A DNA stretch of 64,000 nt from Natrialba swarupiae (GTDB taxonomy: Archaea > Halobacteriota > Halobacteria > Halobacteriales > Natrialbaceae). The stretch covers positions 62,001-126,000 of the forward strand of contig NZ_VTAW01000005.1 of assembly GCF_008245225.1 (NCBI RefSeq), given 5' to 3'. Shown here in pieces: positions 1-8,587 of the stretch; positions within the stretch are counted from its first letter, which is position 1; each line of letters starts with the position of its first letter. The notes under the pieces were generated by a model. The model was not told the DNA's origin. It searched no databases and saw only the letters and a list, made by a program, of their open reading frames with translations. The translations under genes and the position numbers were made by a program.

Positions 1-1
1 C

Positions 2-853
2 GGCGGGACTGTCGATAGGGATCTGGCTCGGGAAGCGTTTGACTTCGTTCCCAAGCGGCCGATACGCACCCTCCAGATGCTTCCCCACGGGGTGGGTGTC
101 GGGCTGTTTGGCACCGGGCTGGAAGGGATCGCGTACACCGCAGACGGGGCGAACGAGGGAACAGTCGAGTTCGGAGACGATTTCGGGGACGTCGAAGTCG
201 AGATTCGATCGTTCGAGTCGACGGTCGACGGGCTGTTGCGAGTCGACGACGCGATGATTATCACGGGCGAATTCGACGTTGCGGAGGTCGGCGAGAGGAT
301 AACCGACGACCCAAGCGACACGTCCGACGCAAAAGTCGAGTACGAACGCACGGACGATATCGGCGATTACGAGTGTTACGAGGTGGTCGATAGCAGCTAT
401 CCCCTGGCGTCATCTCAAGAGCTACTCGCGGTCAGCGAGGAGGCGATCATCGGCAGTCAGTTTATCGACGCCGACAGCCGGGATGGGGTTCGAGAATCCG
501 TCGGTGCAGTCGCCGAATCCGACGGGACGGCAATCGACGAGGAACTCGAGTTCCTCCTCGAGACCGCCCGACGCGGAGACGTCGTCGTCGGAAGTTACGA
601 CCACGCGAAGTCCGCCGAGTTCCGGAACGGCGAGGACTGGATGGAGGAGACGAACAGCATCGTTATCTCACTCGAGTCGACGGATTCGACGGTCACGAAC
701 GGAGCGTTCGCCGCAACGTTCGACGACCTCGACGACGAGACCGAAGCGGTGCTCGAATCCGATCTCGACACCGCCGACGGCGACGGCGACGTCGGTTTCG
801 ACGACGACCGAGTAACGGCATCCGTCGTGTGGGACGAACCCGTCCTGGAGTGA
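2..853 (+). CDS. Haloarchaeal hypothetical protein, 5' truncated by window edge
   Basis: The frame is open back to base 2, so the gene almost certainly begins outside the window; the first in-window ATG (77) is probably internal. About 283 residues are visible. They are strongly acidic (end rich in Asp/Glu), with no Cys-rich motif or membrane segment after the visible beginning. The visible N-terminal stretch LPHGVGVGLFGTGLEGIAY is the only clearly hydrophobic part. I do not recognise the family; secreted haloarchaeal proteins of unknown function often look like this. It is not in an operon with the next gene, which is convergent. Confidence 0.7.
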   Translation, partial: GGTVDRDLAREAFDFVPKRPIRTLQMLPHGVGVGLFGTGLEGIAYTADGANEGTVEFGDDFGDVEVEIRSFESTVDGLLRVDDAMIITGEFDVAEVGERITDDPSDTSDAKVEYERTDDIGDYECYEVVDSSYPLASSQELLAVSEEAIIGSQFIDADSRDGVRESVGAVAESDGTAIDEELEFLLETARRGDVVVGSYDHAKSAEFRNGEDWMEETNSIVISLESTDSTVTNGAFAATFDDLDDETEAVLESDLDTADGDGDVGFDDDRVTASVVWDEPVLE

Positions 854-968
854 GGGCGTTCGAACCGTCGGTTTCAGTTGCTCGAGACCGGACGGTCGGG
901 GACGACACAAAACGCGAGATTGGGGACGGCCGTGACTCGTACCCGGTCGGAAGCGCCTTCGGACGGCG

Positions 969-1760
969 TCAGAACGGGAACAACGACTCTGCGTCGGGGT
1001 CGCGCTCGAGCAGTTCGATCTCGTGGCCGTCCTGATCTTTCGTAAAGGCGTACATCTGGTCGTTACTCTCGGGGTCACGATAGTCCGCTGCCTCGCGGAT
1101 CAGCAGCTGGTCCCAGTCTTCTTCGAGGTCGTCGACGCGGACACAGAGATGTCCCCAGGCGTCGCCCATCTCGTAACTCCGGCCGTCGTAGTTGTAGGTG
1201 AGTTCGACGGCCATCTCTTCGTCGGCTGCCCCGTCGGGTTTCACGAAGTAATTCGAGAACGTGTCGGCCTCCCAGCGGCCGGTGTGTTCGTACTCGAACT
1301 TGCGCGTCCAGAAGCCAAGGGCCTCGTCGGCGTCCTCGACGCGGATCATCGTGTGATCGATCGACCACTCCGCACCGTAATCGCGTTTGACGATCTCGAT
1401 CTCGTGGCCGTCCGGATCCGTGACGAACGCGTAGTTGTAGTCACAGGACTCGGGATCGCGGTAGTCCTCGACGCCGTCGTCCATCAGTTGCTGGTAGCGC
1501 TCCTCGAGTTCGTCTTCGGGAACGCGGACGGCGATATGCCCCCAGGCGTCGCCGACCTCGAGGTCGTCTGCGCCCTCGTTGTGGGTCAACTCGAGCATCG
1601 CGCCGTCCTCGTGCATGTCTTCCGGCCCGAGGTAGACGATGGTGAAGCCGTCACCCTCGTACCGATCTTTCTCCTCGTACCCGAGGTGGGTCTGGTACCA
1701 CTCGAGAGACTCGTCCAGGTCAGTCACGCGAAGCATCACGTGGTCGAGCGTTCCGTCCAT
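969..1760 (-). CDS. VOC-fold (glyoxalase/bleomycin-resistance/dioxygenase) protein, two domains
   Basis: A 263-residue tandem VOC protein. The first module starts MDGTLDHVMLRVTDLDES and ends near HEIEIVKRD; the second starts DHTMIRVEDADEAL and ends near HEIELLERD. His and Glu sit at the usual metal-ligand positions in both halves, so a divalent-metal enzyme is plausible (lactoylglutathione-lyase-like or an extradiol-type lyase). The substrate cannot be read from sequence. I chose the ATG at 1760 because the 9 residues upstream are not VOC-like and homologous starts are of the form MDGTLDH. The gene lies downstream of and on the same strand as the NrfD gene, 83 nt away. Confidence 0.85.
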   Translation of the reverse strand: MDGTLDHVMLRVTDLDESLEWYQTHLGYEEKDRYEGDGFTIVYLGPEDMHEDGAMLELTHNEGADDLEVGDAWGHIAVRVPEDELEERYQQLMDDGVEDYRDPESCDYNYAFVTDPDGHEIEIVKRDYGAEWSIDHTMIRVEDADEALGFWTRKFEYEHTGRWEADTFSNYFVKPDGAADEEMAVELTYNYDGRSYEMGDAWGHLCVRVDDLEEDWDQLLIREAADYRDPESNDQMYAFTKDQDGHEIELLERDPDAESLFPF

Positions 1761-1843
1761 GGCCGAGGACACGCGCGCTCGAGCCAAAAACGTGGCGAAG
1801 CCGATGGTCTGGGGGCGGCGCAGTCCGGCCGAACGGGCGAGAG

Positions 1844-3214
1844 TTACGATTCTTCGTGTTGGGCAGACCCATCCTCCTGGAGGTGTTCGACGGCGTGGAG
1901 TTCGACGACCGGAACGAGTTTCGAGACGATTAGGAAAAACAGTGAAACCAGCCCAACGGTGCCGACCAGCGAGAGGAGTTCGATCGCACTCGGGAAGTAC
2001 TCCCCCGGCGTTCCCTCGTAGATGCTAAACGTCGGATACCAAAAGCCCGAGAGGACGAAGTACGTCTTCTCGACGAGCGTCGCCATCAGCACGAACACAC
2101 TGGCGACGATCGCCCGAATCTTGCTAAACAGCGACGGGCGGAGCACCGTCGCGAAGATGAACGCGAGGACGGTGACGACCATCAGCATCGGGACGACGTA
2201 CATCGGGTGCGAGAACTTCGAGTCGGTCGCAGCCGCGTGATCGACGGTCGGTGCGAAGCTGCCTGCGGTGAGCTGCTGGAGCTGGAGCCAGAGGAACAGC
2301 AGACAGAAGAAGCCGAGCCACAACAGGAGACCGCGAAAGATGTCGTCGGTGATGATGTGATCCCAGTCGTACGCCCGACGGAACGCGTACGAAACCAGGA
2401 TCACACCGCTGATCGCCGACGTCAGCGCGATCGTCAGAAACTGCGGTCCCTGGACCGCACCGAACCAGCTCGGATAGTTCGGCAGGACGGCGAATAGCCA
2501 CGGAATCACGCCACCGTGGAGCAACAGCGGCGCCATGATGATGATCGCGAGTGCGACCCACCAGACCATCCGCTCTATCACTTCGTCCTCTCTCTCGGTG
2601 TAGCCGAGAGTCAACACGTCGTAGACCGTCCCGTAGAGGTCCGGAAGCTGAACGCCGCCGACCTGTGGCGCGAACGATGGAAGTTGGTCACGCAGCCGCG
2701 TGATGTCGTACCGGAGCGTCAGCCCGAGGTAGGTCGCCGTCAACACGAAATACGCCGTGATGACGGTCACGTCCCACACCAGCGGCGAGTTGTTCACCGT
2801 GATGTGGTAGTGGCCGAGGATACTCGTGACCATCCGGTCGGGTCGACCCATGTGAACGAGAATGTAGAAACCGGCGGCGGAGAGTCCGGCCAGCGTCAGC
2901 ATCTCCGCGAGTCGGGCGACCGGCATGTACCGGTCCATGCCCAGCAGACAGACCGCTGCGGAGAGGATGATCCCGCCGTGAGCGATTCCGACCCACCAGA
3001 TCATCGCGCCGATATAGAGTCCCCACGTAACGCCGCCACCGCTGCCCCAGTCGGAGAGGCCGGTGACGATTAGTCCCTGCTGGAGCTGATACGCCCACGC
3101 GACGAGCCACGCGAGCAGAGCGATCGACGCGAGACAGAACGCGAGGTAGAACGCCCCCGTCGTCCGCCGAGTCGGACGCAGGATGTCCTCCCGGCGTGGA
3201 ACCTTGCTGCTCAT
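1844..3214 (-). CDS. NrfD/PsrC-family polytopic membrane protein
   Basis: A 456-residue integral membrane protein with about ten hydrophobic segments (first TTGAFYLAFCLASIALLAWL, last near VGTVGLVSLFFLIVSKLVPV) and features typical of the NrfD/PsrC quinone-interacting anchor of complex iron-sulfur molybdoenzymes, e.g. GLYIGAMIWWVGIAHGG and HMGRPDR. The family normally passes electrons between the quinone pool and an Fe-S subunit encoded beside it. Neither an Fe-S subunit nor a molybdopterin subunit is encoded here; neighbours are a VOC protein and a divergent TetR regulator. The partner must therefore be elsewhere, or this is an orphan. Confident on family, unsure of substrate. Confidence 0.87.
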   Translation of the reverse strand: MSSKVPRREDILRPTRRTTGAFYLAFCLASIALLAWLVAWAYQLQQGLIVTGLSDWGSGGGVTWGLYIGAMIWWVGIAHGGIILSAAVCLLGMDRYMPVARLAEMLTLAGLSAAGFYILVHMGRPDRMVTSILGHYHITVNNSPLVWDVTVITAYFVLTATYLGLTLRYDITRLRDQLPSFAPQVGGVQLPDLYGTVYDVLTLGYTEREDEVIERMVWWVALAIIIMAPLLLHGGVIPWLFAVLPNYPSWFGAVQGPQFLTIALTSAISGVILVSYAFRRAYDWDHIITDDIFRGLLLWLGFFCLLFLWLQLQQLTAGSFAPTVDHAAATDSKFSHPMYVVPMLMVVTVLAFIFATVLRPSLFSKIRAIVASVFVLMATLVEKTYFVLSGFWYPTFSIYEGTPGEYFPSAIELLSLVGTVGLVSLFFLIVSKLVPVVELHAVEHLQEDGSAQHEES

Positions 3215-3305
3215 CGGCGACGCATCCTCCCCCTCGAGTCGGGCGTAAACCTCGAGTCATCGATGAGTCGCGATTCGATCGGGGGGACAAACTCAGTTGT
3301 CCTCG

Positions 3306-3323
3306 ACTGAACGAACGTTCGGT
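3306..3323. promoter_or_regulatory. Operator-like palindrome 1 upstream of tetR/nrfD
   Basis: The 18-mer ACTGAACGAACGTTCGGT contains the perfect 10-bp palindrome CGAACGTTCG. It lies in the divergent NrfD/TetR intergenic region, 23 bp centre-to-centre from a near-identical second site. Likely a TetR-family operator half of a tandem pair; inferred. Confidence 0.6.
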
Positions 3324-3328
3324 ACATG

Positions 3329-3346
3329 ACTGAACGAACATTCGGT
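3329..3346. promoter_or_regulatory. Operator-like palindrome 2 upstream of tetR/nrfD
   Basis: The 18-mer ACTGAACGAACATTCGGT differs from site 1 by a single base. Together the two sites form a direct tandem of palindromes upstream of the regulator's TATA box and about 115 nt upstream of the NrfD start on the other strand. Confidence 0.6.
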
Positions 3347-3370
3347 CTGTTCTTAAGTGTTCGGATTGCC

Positions 3371-3377
3371 TTTATAT
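3371..3377 (+). promoter_or_regulatory. TATA box of the TetR regulator
   Basis: The sequence TTTATAT lies 27-33 nt upstream of the ATG at 3404, the spacing expected for a leaderless haloarchaeal transcript. This also supports choosing 3404 over the upstream ATG at 3326, which would place the promoter inside the gene. Confidence 0.6.
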
Positions 3378-3384
3378 TCGAGTC

Positions 3385-3400
3385 GACCGAACAGTCGGTC
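3385..3400. promoter_or_regulatory. Operator-like palindrome 3 between TATA box and tetR start
   Basis: GACCGA-acag-TCGGTC has perfect 6-bp arms around a 4-nt spacer. It covers the predicted transcription start just upstream of the regulator ATG, an ideal position for autorepression. Confidence 0.55.
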
Positions 3401-3403
3401 AGG

Positions 3404-4033
3404 ATGACCACGTTCGACGAACCGTTTGCCGAGCCGGAGGCGAGTACGGACGAGATTTTCAGGGCGACGTACCTCGTCCTCCGGGATCACGGCTACGTCG
3501 GAGTATCGATCCAGCGCATCGCCGACCGGACCTCGCTGAGCAAGTCGACGATCTACTACCACTTCGACGACAAGTACGACCTCCTCATGCAGTTCTCCGA
3601 GGAGTTGCTCACCTGGTACATCGACCGACTGTTACTCGAGCGCGAGGGGAACGCCCGGGAGAGTCTCGATCGATTGCTCGATCTCGTCTTTCTGGGCGAG
3701 ACCGACGACGGCGTCACCTTCGAGGAGGTGTTCGCGCCAGGGTACGTCGCGACGATCATGGAGATGCGCGCCCAGGCGATCCGAAATCCCGAGATGCGTG
3801 AGTACGTCAGTCGGACCGACGAGGTGATCCGCGAGCGGATCGCGACGTTACTCGAGGCCGGAATTGAGGACGGCTCCGTCCGCGAGACGGAGACCGAAGC
3901 GACCGCCGCGTTCCTGTTTCTCCTCCTCGAGGGGGCGCTCATCCTCCGGCTGTGCGAGGACGACGCCGACTGGCTGGAAGACGCCCGAGCGGCTATGGAC
4001 CCCTATCTGGCGGGGTTGGCTCCCGACCGGTAA
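3404..4033 (+). CDS. TetR/AcrR-family transcriptional regulator
   Basis: A 209-residue regulator. The N-terminal helix-turn-helix (about residues 14-58) has the classic TetR pattern: STDEIFRATYLVLRDHGY, then IADRTSLSKSTIYYHFDDKY. The C-terminal ligand-binding/dimerisation half is all-helical and not diagnostic of a ligand. The start at 3404 fits the TATA box and gives the family's normal N-terminus. The gene is divergent from the NrfD gene across 189 bp that hold three palindromes, so autoregulation and control of nrfD are likely. Function as repressor is family knowledge; the target is inferred. Confidence 0.9.
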   Translation: MTTFDEPFAEPEASTDEIFRATYLVLRDHGYVGVSIQRIADRTSLSKSTIYYHFDDKYDLLMQFSEELLTWYIDRLLLEREGNARESLDRLLDLVFLGETDDGVTFEEVFAPGYVATIMEMRAQAIRNPEMREYVSRTDEVIRERIATLLEAGIEDGSVRETETEATAAFLFLLLEGALILRLCEDDADWLEDARAAMDPYLAGLAPDR

Positions 4034-4074
4034 TCGAGCCGAACGAGCGATCGAGAGCAGCGGACCGAACCCGA

Positions 4075-4665
4075 TCACGCGCCGTCGGAATCGCCGGACG
4101 TATCGGCCCACTCGGCACGCAGGAGGCCGTACCACACCTCGTCGACGTACTCGCCGTCGACGACGGCGACCTCCCGTCGTCGTCCTTCCCGGACGAATCC
4201 GAGTGTCTCGAGTACGCGCTGTGATCCCTCGTTCGGCGCGAGGGCCTTCCCCTCGAGGCGGTGTAATCGAAGTTCGGTGAAGGCGTACTCGACGATCAGG
4301 TCCGCGGCTTCGGTCGCGTACCCGTTGTGGCAGTGGTCGGGCCCGATCACGAACCCGAGGTTCCCCCATCCCCGTGTCTCGTCGAGTGGGACCAGTCGAA
4401 TTCGGCCCACGGGGTCGCCGTCGACACAGATCAGGAGGTCCACACGGCCACTCGAGACGCCGTCGTCCGCCCACTCCTCGTACTCCGTCCGGGAGGTTGG
4501 GTAGCGAAATTCGTCGATGTACCGGCGGATCTCGGTGTGGTTCATCCACCGCCTGACGGCCTCGATGTCCTCGGATTCGATCGTTCGCAGTTCGACTCGC
4601 TCGCCGGCGAGGAACAACGCGCCGGGCACTCTACCGCTCTCCTGCTCGAGGCGAATCCGGTTCAC
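4075..4665 (-). CDS. GNAT-family N-acetyltransferase (RimJ/RimL type)
   Basis: A 196-residue acetyl-CoA-dependent acyltransferase. The RimJ/L pattern is visible as GERVELRTIESEDIEAVRRW near residue 21, and the acetyl-CoA loop around FVIGPDHCHNGYATEAADL (a Q/RxxGxG/A-type loop). The C-terminal LRLHRLEGKALAPNEGSQRV-LETLGF is the usual final strand/helix of the family. It may acetylate ribosomal proteins or small molecules; the substrate cannot be assigned. It stands alone, convergent with the TetR gene. Confidence 0.85.
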   Translation of the reverse strand: MNRIRLEQESGRVPGALFLAGERVELRTIESEDIEAVRRWMNHTEIRRYIDEFRYPTSRTEYEEWADDGVSSGRVDLLICVDGDPVGRIRLVPLDETRGWGNLGFVIGPDHCHNGYATEAADLIVEYAFTELRLHRLEGKALAPNEGSQRVLETLGFVREGRRREVAVVDGEYVDEVWYGLLRAEWADTSGDSDGA

Positions 4666-5037
4666 ACGTCGGGGTCAATCCATCCGTCCGTTCGGTCGAG
4701 AGACAACGGTGCTCGAGGGATTCACGGATGTCGGCGTCGGTTCTCGCGGTTCTGTGAGTCAGTTCTCCGGTGTTGCAGTTCGATAACATGCTGTCGTCGT
4801 CGCTGGATATTCGAAGGCGATCCGAGCGAGAAAGCGAGGGAGCATCGCGGCCGGGGTTGCCGAGTGAGGCTCGACTACCTCGAAGACACGACACTGGTCG
4901 CTCTCCCTGGGACCCGCCGACGCCAACCGGAGAGAGCGACCATCGTATGCTGAACAGCTTCTGTCCGTTACTTAACGATTTCTATTGCGACGGGTCGCGG
5001 ATTCGCGCCGTTCACACCGGCGATCCCTTCGCCAATT
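4666..5037. other. Gene-free stretch of about 370 nt
   Basis: Six-frame reading shows only Arg/Ser-rich shadow frames with no protein-like composition and no RNA-gene pattern. It separates the GNAT gene from the DUF192 relic. Confidence 0.5.
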
Positions 5038-5581
5038 CTACCGAGCGAACCGCAGGACGTCCCCCTCCTCGACATCGGGATCTGCGGTCCACTCGCAGAC
5101 GGTCTCCAGTACGTACTGTCCGCGCCCGGGAGACGTGTGCTCGAGTCCGTCCTCGTCCGGCCCGGGTTCCGGCGCGTGGTGAACCTCCGTGATGACGCCC
5201 TCATCGTCGGCGAAGACGATGTCGATCCCGAACGACATCTCCGGCATGACGAACGTGCGCTCGCCCACGTCGTCGTAGACGAACAGCATCGCACACGTCT
5301 CGGGCAACGACTCGGTGTCACTCGGCCCGAGTTGTTTCCGTTCGGGCGTGTCGGCGACCGCCGCCGACACCGAACCCAGTTTTTCGCCGCCCGGCGTCGG
5401 TACCCGAACCTCGGTCGATCCGTACGCTTCGTTGCATCGGTCGAACACTCGACGCCCGTCGAATCGGGACGCTCCACCGACTGTTCGCCGCGGTCGAGAT
5501 AGCCTGCGAGTCCGACACCGAGAGTCGCGGCGACTCTCGAGAGAACGGCCCGCCGGTTCGACGCGTCGGATCGGGCCCCAT
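5038..5581 (-). pseudogene. Frameshifted DUF192 (COG1430) Tat-lipoprotein relic
   Basis: Three reading frames carry successive parts of one gene. A TATA box (CTATATAGG, 5611-5619) precedes an ATG at 5581. A Tat/lipoprotein-like signal follows in another frame (SNRRAVLSRVAATLGVGLAG). The DUF192 body is in a third frame from about 5448, with ERKQLGPSDTESLP, CAMLFVYDDV, TFVMPEMSFGIDIVF, PGRGQYVLE and the C-terminal VEEGDVLRF. Two frameshifts are therefore needed to restore it. The lipobox LAGC is changed to LAGY (TAT instead of a Cys codon). DUF192 proteins are secreted or anchored small beta-barrels of unclear role. Sequencing error could explain a shift but not all three lesions easily. Confidence 0.65.
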
Positions 5582-5685
5582 CTCGAAAGCCACCGACGAC
5601 GACCAGGCTACTATATAGGTCGACTGCTGCGCGAAATCGACACCCACCGCATGAGTTCGCTCGGCAGTTCTGGTTTGACACGCGT

Positions 5686-5958
5686 TTAGGGGTTACATCG
5701 AACCGTGATGGACACACCGGAGCCAACGATCAGGACGTCGATTCCGTCGTATTCGAACTGGACCGTCACCGCTTCGGTGGCCCCGAGTAACTGATCGAGT
5801 GCTTCCGGTTCGGTGTAATCCGCGAGCGGGGAAAGGTCGGTCGGACATTTGCCAGTAGCTTGAGAGACTGTCTTTATAACTGCTACCGTCGGTGAACAGT
5901 TCTCTACATTGAACTGGCGAGAGTTCCAGGATTCGTCGTCCCAAACGGAGCCGGCCAT
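5686..5958 (-). CDS. HalOD1 output-domain protein
   Basis: A 90-residue protein made of one HalOD1 domain: SPTVAVIKTVSQATGKCPTD, then LADYTEPEALDQLL and the closing strands VTVQFEYDGIDVLIVG. HalOD1 is a small haloarchaeal output module of unknown biochemical role, often next to two-component or PAS regulators. Here it lies 47 nt downstream of, and on the same strand as, the PAS/GAF/HTH regulator, so the two are probably co-transcribed and functionally linked. Confidence 0.8.
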   Translation of the reverse strand: MAGSVWDDESWNSRQFNVENCSPTVAVIKTVSQATGKCPTDLSPLADYTEPEALDQLLGATEAVTVQFEYDGIDVLIVGSGVSITVRCNP

Positions 5959-6005
5959 ATATGCTAATCTAGAGATTGTTGAAAAAGTATCCCCCGTCTG
6001 ACTCG

Positions 6006-8312
6006 TCAGATGAGGGGGTCCTCGGGCTCTTCGAAGAGGATTTCGAACACCGTTTCTTCGGCGTTTCGCAAGTGGTAGTGAAATGTTTGTTTTGTAACAC
6101 CGATATTGTCTGCCAGCTCTTCGCCGGTGCTCGAGCGCGGCTGTTCGAAGTAACTGCTGAAATACGCGAGTTGCAGTGCCGTCTTTTGTTTCTCCGTTAG
6201 GTTTTCGTCGACGATCTGTCTGAGATACTGTGGCGTCAAAATGCGTTGCTGTGAGACGAGTTCGATATCTGGGAACGCGTCGCGGAGCCCGCTCGTAACC
6301 TGTTCGGGGTCGACATCGTCTGGAAATTCTCCGACGATCTCCACTGCGTTGTCGTCTATCGATGCCGTTCGAAGTTTTCCACCCTGTGACGCAAAGACGC
6401 TGCTCATCGATTTTGCTCCAGCAGACACTTCACACCGAGCCAGCCCATCGACGGTACTTAGGAGGCGAACGTCCAGTTTCGGATCGTGCTGATCGACCGC
6501 GTCCCGGAAAGAGTCGACGAAATCGTCGTTCACGTGCCAGTACTCGATGAATCTATTCTCGTCTGTATCGAGCGGGACGACCGTTTCGAGTGTTAGTTCG
6601 ATGTCCTCGTCTCCGTGGTGAGCGAATGGGTCCGCGAGTTTCTCCGAGCGGAACGTGAGTTCGAGGGCGGAGTCAAGCATCTCTTTCCGCTCGATTGCGT
6701 AGAAGACGTAGCCGACGACCTCACCCAACTGTTCTATGATTTCGCGTTCGTCTCGGCCAAACGCATTCGTCCGAGTGGAGTGGAGCCCCAGTACGCCAAA
6801 CTGTGTGTTGCCGTAGACGAGCGGCACCGCCATGAACGAATTGAACTCGCCTTCTCTGGCTACGTCACGCCACGGTTCGAAATTCGGGCTGTCGTCTACG
6901 TCTCGACAGACGCGTACCGTTCCTGTTTCGAACGTCGCTCGTATCGGACTCTGTTCGAGAGGGTGCAGTAATTCGACCAACCGTTCAGAATGCGTACCGC
7001 TACTGTCGTCGTCTCGCTTGGTTCGGAGGCGAACTTCCTCCGTATGCGGATCTGCGTCAGCGATCCAGGCGCATACATACGAATTCGATTCGATGAGTTT
7101 GTCACAGGTTACCCCCTCGATCTCGTCTCGAGTCGACTGCTGAATTACCGCGTCGGTAATCTCTCGGACAACCGTGTTGAGGTTGTTCAGTGCTTCCAGA
7201 TGCTCTCGCTGCGTTTGTAGTTCTCGTTCTCGAGCGTTTTTCTCGGTGATATCCCGCCCGATACCAACGAGACCGATTAGCTCGCCTTCGGGGTCGGTCA
7301 GCCGTGCTCCAGTTAACTCGTACGGTATGCGGTCTCCTGCTTTCGTTAGTAGTTCGGCTTCGACGACGCTTCCACCGGTCTTCATCGTCTCTTCGATGGC
7401 GTCAGAGACGCGATCTGTTTGGTCGTCCGGAAAGAAATCCATGGCCTCCATGTCAGCGATCTCTTCGCTCGAATAGCCGAGAATTTCGGCCATTCGGCTG
7501 TTCCACCGACGAATCTCGCCCCCAGTGCCGACGACGTAGAAGATGTCGGTGAGCGTATCGAGCGCTTTCTCGATAAAATCACGTTCACGCCGGAGTTCTC
7601 GTGTCAACTTTTCGCGCCTGGTGATATCACGACCCTCCGGAAGGAGGTGGGTAACCTCACCGTCCCCGTTGGTGATAGGCCTGACAGTGAAATCAATCGT
7701 GGCTTCTCGGTCCCCGCCTTGGATGCGGATTTCGTCCTGAAACAGCTCGCCACGTCGAGCCGTCTCGACCGCGTTGCGTGCAGCCGTTTGTGCGTCTTGA
7801 TTCTCCTGAACCCAGTAGGAGTTCCAGAGACGTTTGCCTATTACGTTCTCTCGATCGAGGTCTCCAAACTCGAGTGCGGTATCGTTTACCTCGACGATTG
7901 TTCCCTGTAGATCTAGCAGTCCAACGAACGTATACGTATTATCGAAGATCGCCTCGAACTGTTGGGCGCGGTGTTTGAGATCTGAAACGTCTCGGACGTA
8001 TATCGAGAGGCCGTTTTCCGTCGGATACACCCGCACGTCGTACCAGGTGTCGTGTGGAGGATAGTACGTTTCGAGTGTACTCGGTTCACGTTCGTCCATC
8101 GCCGTCCGTAGGGCGTCGGCAAGCTCCGCCTGCTCGAGTTCGGGAAAGATCTCCCAGACGCATTCACCCCTCAACTCCTCACCGGGGTGACCAGCCAGTC
8201 GCGCGCCTCCCTCGCTGACGTAACCGTATCGCCAGTCAGTGGTGACCTCGAAGAACCCGTCGACGCCGTCCTCGATCATGGGAGTATCTCTACGACAGAG
8301 TCTCTCTTTCAC
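6006..8312 (-). CDS. PAS/PAS/PAS-GAF-Bat-HTH_10 transcriptional regulator (bacterio-opsin activator type)
   Basis: A 768-residue cytosolic sensor-regulator. In order: three PAS modules (about 12-110, 115-235 and 240-365; the third contains IRRWNSRMAEILGYSSEEIA), a GAF domain (about 380-545, with FNSFMAVPLVYGNTQFGVLG), the Bat-type sensor domain (about 550-700), and a C-terminal HTH_10 helix-turn-helix (LTEKQKTALQLAYFSSYFEQ, then LADNIGVTKQTFHYHLRNAE). There is no kinase domain, so signals are read directly into DNA binding, as in the Bat family. The ligand is unknown. The region upstream is AT-rich and probably holds the promoter. An internal Met at residue 12 is an alternative start. Confidence 0.9.
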   Translation of the reverse strand: MKERLCRRDTPMIEDGVDGFFEVTTDWRYGYVSEGGARLAGHPGEELRGECVWEIFPELEQAELADALRTAMDEREPSTLETYYPPHDTWYDVRVYPTENGLSIYVRDVSDLKHRAQQFEAIFDNTYTFVGLLDLQGTIVEVNDTALEFGDLDRENVIGKRLWNSYWVQENQDAQTAARNAVETARRGELFQDEIRIQGGDREATIDFTVRPITNGDGEVTHLLPEGRDITRREKLTRELRRERDFIEKALDTLTDIFYVVGTGGEIRRWNSRMAEILGYSSEEIADMEAMDFFPDDQTDRVSDAIEETMKTGGSVVEAELLTKAGDRIPYELTGARLTDPEGELIGLVGIGRDITEKNARERELQTQREHLEALNNLNTVVREITDAVIQQSTRDEIEGVTCDKLIESNSYVCAWIADADPHTEEVRLRTKRDDDSSGTHSERLVELLHPLEQSPIRATFETGTVRVCRDVDDSPNFEPWRDVAREGEFNSFMAVPLVYGNTQFGVLGLHSTRTNAFGRDEREIIEQLGEVVGYVFYAIERKEMLDSALELTFRSEKLADPFAHHGDEDIELTLETVVPLDTDENRFIEYWHVNDDFVDSFRDAVDQHDPKLDVRLLSTVDGLARCEVSAGAKSMSSVFASQGGKLRTASIDDNAVEIVGEFPDDVDPEQVTSGLRDAFPDIELVSQQRILTPQYLRQIVDENLTEKQKTALQLAYFSSYFEQPRSSTGEELADNIGVTKQTFHYHLRNAEETVFEILFEEPEDPLI

Positions 8313-8587
8313 TCTTTCCCCAATTACTTTGGAGAAAAGATGTTATACAAAAATAACCTATCAGCCCCCTATCAAACACAATCCGTATAGCTTCGACCGA
8401 AACAGTACACGTAGGACCCAGAACGAGTTACCGCCATCAATTATACATAATAGCACTTGCACAGAATCCAATACGTCGGTTGACAGAACGGGCAACCCAA
8501 ACCGCTCGGAGCAAACGAAAGCGGTTTGTCGAACGTTGCTCACCCATTTTGATAGGCCGTGAGACCGTTAGCTCAGCGGGAATGCGT
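8313..8587. other. AT-rich intergenic region upstream of the PAS regulator
   Basis: About 275 nt, clearly more AT-rich than its surroundings (8280-8470). It is the likely promoter region of the divergent PAS regulator. No ORF or RNA gene is convincing. A short D-arm-like string near 8571-8585 is not part of a foldable tRNA. Confidence 0.45.

Noticed and set aside
1023-2021. Long plus-strand frame (332 codons) over the VOC and NrfD genes
   Set aside because: It is the shadow of the minus-strand genes; composition (Val/Asp/Arg mix) follows complementary codons and carries no family motif.
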